This document shows, in pieces, positions 61,260 through 64,000 of a stretch of DNA of 64,000 nucleotides. The first letter of the stretch is position 1. The number at the start of each line of letters is the position of its first letter. The position numbers were made by a program, and so were the translations under genes. Origin of the DNA: JAEUMG01 sp046349315 (GTDB lineage Bacteria; Pseudomonadota; Alphaproteobacteria; Rhizobiales; Aestuariivirgaceae); the NCBI GenBank assembly GCA_046349315.1, contig JAXMCQ010000004.1, forward strand, positions 124,001 through 188,000, in the 5' to 3' direction. The notes under the pieces were generated by a model, which saw nothing but the letters and a program-made list of their open reading frames with translations, did not search any database and was not told where the DNA came from.

Positions 61260-63068
61260 ATGCTTAGTACCTATAAGCGGATCTGGGGGCTCCTTTCTCG
61301 CCGCGAGCGCAGGCAGGTTGCGTTCCTGCTTGTTCTAATCTTGGCCGCGGCATTTGCCCAGATGGTAGGCGTGGCGTCGGTGATGCCATTTATGTCCCTA
61401 GCGGCCAATCCCGAAGCGATCACGACGAATTCCTATTTGGCCACGGGCTATGCGTTTCTCCAATTCACTAGCGTGCGGCAGTACATGTTGTTCCTGGGCA
61501 TTGCGGTATTTGCCGTCCTAATCGTCTCGATCCTGATCAAGGCGCTTTCGTTTTATGCGGTCGCGCGCTTTACGGAAATGCGTACTTACTCCTTGAGCAA
61601 AAGGCTTATGGCCAGTTATCTACATCAACCCTATGACTGGTTTCTCAACCGTCACAGTGCCGACCTGGGTAAGAGCATCCTCTCGGAGACTGAGCAGGTA
61701 ATCAAGGGCGCACTGGCACCGTCGCTGTTCCTGATCTCGGATGGCGCGGTGGTTGTGGCGATTGCGATTTTGCTAATCCTCGTCGATCCTTTTCTAGCTA
61801 CAGCTGTCGCCGTGTTGTTCGGTGGCGCTTACGGTATGATCTATCTCTATCTGCGCAAATATTTGAGCCGCATGGGCGCCGAACGCTTGGACGCCAATCA
61901 CCGGCGTTTCGAGGCGGTGCAGGAAACCTTTGGCAGCATCAAGGATGTCAAGGTCGGCGGCCTGGAGGGCATTCTTCTAAAACGCTATGATGTACCCGCT
62001 CGCCAATTCGCCCGGACGCGCGCGGTGGAGGTAACGGCAAACCAGATGCCGCGTTTCGCGTTAGAGGCGCTCGCGTTCGGAGGTCTGCTGGCTGTGGTCC
62101 TCTATCTGCTGGCGGATCGCGGTGGCTTGCAGGATGCTCTGCCGGTGCTGGGCGTTTACGCTTTTGCGGCCTACCGCTTGATGCCGGCGCTTCAGAATGT
62201 ATACGGATACTTGGTTGCTCTGCGGTTTAACGGGCCGGCGCTTGAGTCACTCAGCCGGGAGCTTGCCTCATGGGCGCCCGCAACTGGCCTCAGCCTTCCG
62301 GTGGGGCGGGCTCAACCCCTTGGCCTGACAAAGAGCCTCAGCCTCGAAGCGGTTACTTATGCCTATCCAGGGGGAGAGCGCTTAGCGATACGCGAGCTTA
62401 CTCTGGAAATCCCGGCGAACACGACTGTCGGCCTTGTAGGCAGGACCGGTTCCGGGAAGACAACAACGGTCGATATCATTCTCGGCCTCTTGCGCCCCCA
62501 GGCAGGCTGTGTGCGTGTTGACGGCGTTCCTATCGTCGCCAACAATCTGCGCGAATGGCAGGCGACGATTGGCTATGTTCCACAGTACATATACCTTGTG
62601 GATGCCACTGTTACCGCGAATATCGCGTTTGGCGTCCCACCGGAGGAGGTCGATAAGTTAGCTGTTGAGCGCGCGGCACGAGCCGCGAACATTCATGATT
62701 TTGTGGTTGAGGAACTCCCCAGCGGATACGAGACCACAGTTGGTGAACGAGGCGTCCGCTTGTCCGGTGGGCAGCGGCAGCGCATCGGGATTGCGCGCGC
62801 GCTGTATCACGAACCAGACCTGCTCGTACTTGATGAGGCAACGAGCGCTCTCGACAATGTCACGGAACAAGCGGTCATGGATGCCGTCCACAATCTTGGA
62901 AGTAGAAAGACAATAATTATGATAGCACACCGACTTAGCACGGTTCGTGATTGCGACACGGTCGTTCTGCTCGCAAATGGAATGGTAGTTAATCGGGGCA
63001 GCTTTAATGAGTTAGTCTGCCAAAGCGATATTTTCAGAGAAATGGCTATTACTTCGCCTGTCCTTTGA
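61260..63068 (+). CDS. ABC transporter, lipid-linked glycan flippase type
   Basis: A 602-residue half-transporter. Six membrane helices (about 20-330) include MVGVASVMPFMSLAA and a long cytoplasmic YDWFLNRHSADLGKSILSET, as in PglK-type flippases. The ATPase domain follows with Walker A GRTGSGKTT, Q-loop YVPQYIYLVDATV, signature LSGGQRQRIGIARAL and Walker B LLVLDEATSALD, then the switch His in IAHRLSTV. The ARTRAVEVTANQMPRFALEA segment is also PglK-like. It would flip a lipid-linked oligosaccharide across the inner membrane with ATP, consistent with the priming transferase upstream. It ends 10 bp before the last gene. Confidence 0.9.
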   Translation: MLSTYKRIWGLLSRRERRQVAFLLVLILAAAFAQMVGVASVMPFMSLAANPEAITTNSYLATGYAFLQFTSVRQYMLFLGIAVFAVLIVSILIKALSFYAVARFTEMRTYSLSKRLMASYLHQPYDWFLNRHSADLGKSILSETEQVIKGALAPSLFLISDGAVVVAIAILLILVDPFLATAVAVLFGGAYGMIYLYLRKYLSRMGAERLDANHRRFEAVQETFGSIKDVKVGGLEGILLKRYDVPARQFARTRAVEVTANQMPRFALEALAFGGLLAVVLYLLADRGGLQDALPVLGVYAFAAYRLMPALQNVYGYLVALRFNGPALESLSRELASWAPATGLSLPVGRAQPLGLTKSLSLEAVTYAYPGGERLAIRELTLEIPANTTVGLVGRTGSGKTTTVDIILGLLRPQAGCVRVDGVPIVANNLREWQATIGYVPQYIYLVDATVTANIAFGVPPEEVDKLAVERAARAANIHDFVVEELPSGYETTVGERGVRLSGGQRQRIGIARALYHEPDLLVLDEATSALDNVTEQAVMDAVHNLGSRKTIIMIAHRLSTVRDCDTVVLLANGMVVNRGSFNELVCQSDIFREMAITSPVL

Positions 63069-63078
63069 GGGGTCTTGT

Positions 63079-64000
63079 ATGGTTACAATCTGCGTAGAGA
63101 ATTCGACATGGAACAATATTGGAGACGCATTCTACCAGTTTCCGATTCAGACTATGATCTCGCAAGCTATTCCTGATGCGCGCGTTTTTCCGATGGATGG
63201 ACCGGTTGAGCGAGCTTTCAGGCCCGGCCGCTTCTTGCGCCGCGCACTTGATTTGCGCGAATGGTATGAGGCAGATCACTACGTACTATCCGGACCAATA
63301 CTGTCCGCCAACTTTGCGCGCCACTATGGCCCCTTTATACGACAAGTATCTGCGAACGGCGGATCATACAGCCTGCTCAGCGCGCATTCTAGCGCCACAG
63401 GCCGTGAGCTCGATTCAGTAAGAAATCTTCTGAAGGAATTTCCCCCGCGAGCGTTGCATACACGCGATTCAGCGACTTTCGAAAAATTGAGGGGAATTTG
63501 CAATTGCGAGATTGATGGAATTTGTTTTGCGTTCTTTCTTTCGCGATTACCGGATATTCCAATGTTAAGGCCGCCGAACTCTTATGTGTGCTTCAGTTTT
63601 CATAGTATGCCTGAGCCAACGATTCAGAAAGTTCATGCTGATTCAACTGTATTCGAGAACGCTGGAATAACTTTGGGCCCACTAAATGAAACGAAAGGTT
63701 CCTGGCGGTTTCTGCGTCACTTTGATTTTCGACGCGGTTACCCACTCAAGTTTGGAGATTGGGCAATTATTCGACCTGTGCATGGGGTCTATCCGTTTCC
63801 ATATCTGACCTTCGCTCGGAGCAACTCCTATATCTCGTTTAATCCAAAGGTGTTCCTCGCCATATATAAGTATTGTGTGGGGGTAGTGACAGATCGTGTG
63901 CATGCCGGCGTGGCGGCTCTGTCGTTTGGGCACTCCGCCCACGTTGTTCCTAGAGATCAACGATTTCGCCTTTTTGACCACGCACCAATAGAGAGGAGGG
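63079..64000 (+). CDS. Probable polysaccharide pyruvyl transferase family protein, 3' end outside window
   Basis: An uninterrupted frame of 307 codons from ATG 63079 to the window edge. The start MVTICVENSTWNNIGDAFYQ carries the N-I-G-D element, and near the end CVGVVTDRVHAGVAALSFGH matches the V-T-x-R-x-H segment of the polysaccharide pyruvyl transferase family. Members add pyruvate ketals to glycans or act as related transferases. The gene lies 10 bp after the flippase. It is clearly more AT-rich than its neighbours, with many Phe and Ile codons, which suggests separate acquisition, as is common in glycan loci. A 99-residue frame on the other strand (63682-63981) is its shadow. Confidence 0.75.
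   Translation, partial: MVTICVENSTWNNIGDAFYQFPIQTMISQAIPDARVFPMDGPVERAFRPGRFLRRALDLREWYEADHYVLSGPILSANFARHYGPFIRQVSANGGSYSLLSAHSSATGRELDSVRNLLKEFPPRALHTRDSATFEKLRGICNCEIDGICFAFFLSRLPDIPMLRPPNSYVCFSFHSMPEPTIQKVHADSTVFENAGITLGPLNETKGSWRFLRHFDFRRGYPLKFGDWAIIRPVHGVYPFPYLTFARSNSYISFNPKVFLAIYKYCVGVVTDRVHAGVAALSFGHSAHVVPRDQRFRLFDHAPIERR

Noticed and set aside
63682..63981. 99-codon minus-strand frame at the right edge
   Set aside because: Fully inside the open plus-strand frame of the pyruvyl-transferase-like gene, which has family motifs.

Overview
The window is GC-rich alphaproteobacterial DNA, most likely from the Hyphomicrobiales (Rhizobiales). The evidence is the density of ribose-type and PotABCD-type ABC importers, the Ku/LigD end-joining pair, SMP-30 lactonases, a GAAC-N7-GAAC (alphaproteobacterial) SOS box, and intergenic palindromes of the kind common in that order. 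I see no rRNA, tRNA, CRISPR array, transposase or phage gene. The first and last genes run off the window.

Layout. (1) 1-7 kb: the end of an ATP-grasp protein, then on the minus strand a PotABCD-like importer and an ABC exporter. (2) 7-18.5 kb: a minus-strand catabolic operon. In order of transcription it holds a sugar-binding protein, an RbsA-type ATPase, a double-length RbsC permease, an SDR dehydrogenase, a lambda-crystallin-type 3-hydroxyacid dehydrogenase, a BKACE (DUF849) enzyme and two SMP-30 lactonases. A divergent GntR regulator sits at its head. (3) 18.6-25.3 kb: a second ribose-type importer operon, in which one permease is fused to a strictosidine-synthase/SMP-30-like beta-propeller and a free propeller follows. 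(4) 25.6-29.2 kb: a YdcF-like protein, then a radical-SAM DNA-repair gene and a DUF4130-UdgX gene in a two-gene operon directly behind an SOS box. (5) 29.3-38.4 kb: a GntR regulator convergent with a six-gene operon, hydantoinase/oxoprolinase subunits B and A plus a third ribose-type importer. Matching TTTGATCAAA palindromes lie at both promoters. (6) 38.9-46.1 kb: a secreted repeat protein, a DUF2092-like protein and a VWA protein in a row, then a lytic transglycosylase, a cupin and small unknown genes. (7) 46.2-52.2 kb: an alpha/beta hydrolase, LigD, Ku, a 29-residue membrane peptide, an RlpA-like protein and a PAS-GGDEF protein ending in a strong terminator. (8) 52.8-64 kb: an exopolysaccharide or surface-glycan locus. 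It has a NusG-like antiterminator, a priming phosphosugar transferase, phosphomannomutase, a nucleotide-sugar dehydrogenase, mannose-1-phosphate guanylyltransferase, GDP-mannose 4,6-dehydratase, a family 2 glycosyltransferase, a flippase-type ABC transporter and a probable pyruvyl transferase.

How it works together. Regions 2, 3 and 5 are three separate uptake-and-degradation modules, each pairing a high-affinity importer with enzymes for the incoming compound. Region 2 can be read as a route from sugar to lactone, sugar acid, 3-keto acid and finally CoA-dependent cleavage. Region 8 makes GDP-mannose and a deoxy-sugar derivative, assembles a glycan on a lipid carrier and flips it. Functions come from motifs and family knowledge; no database search was possible.
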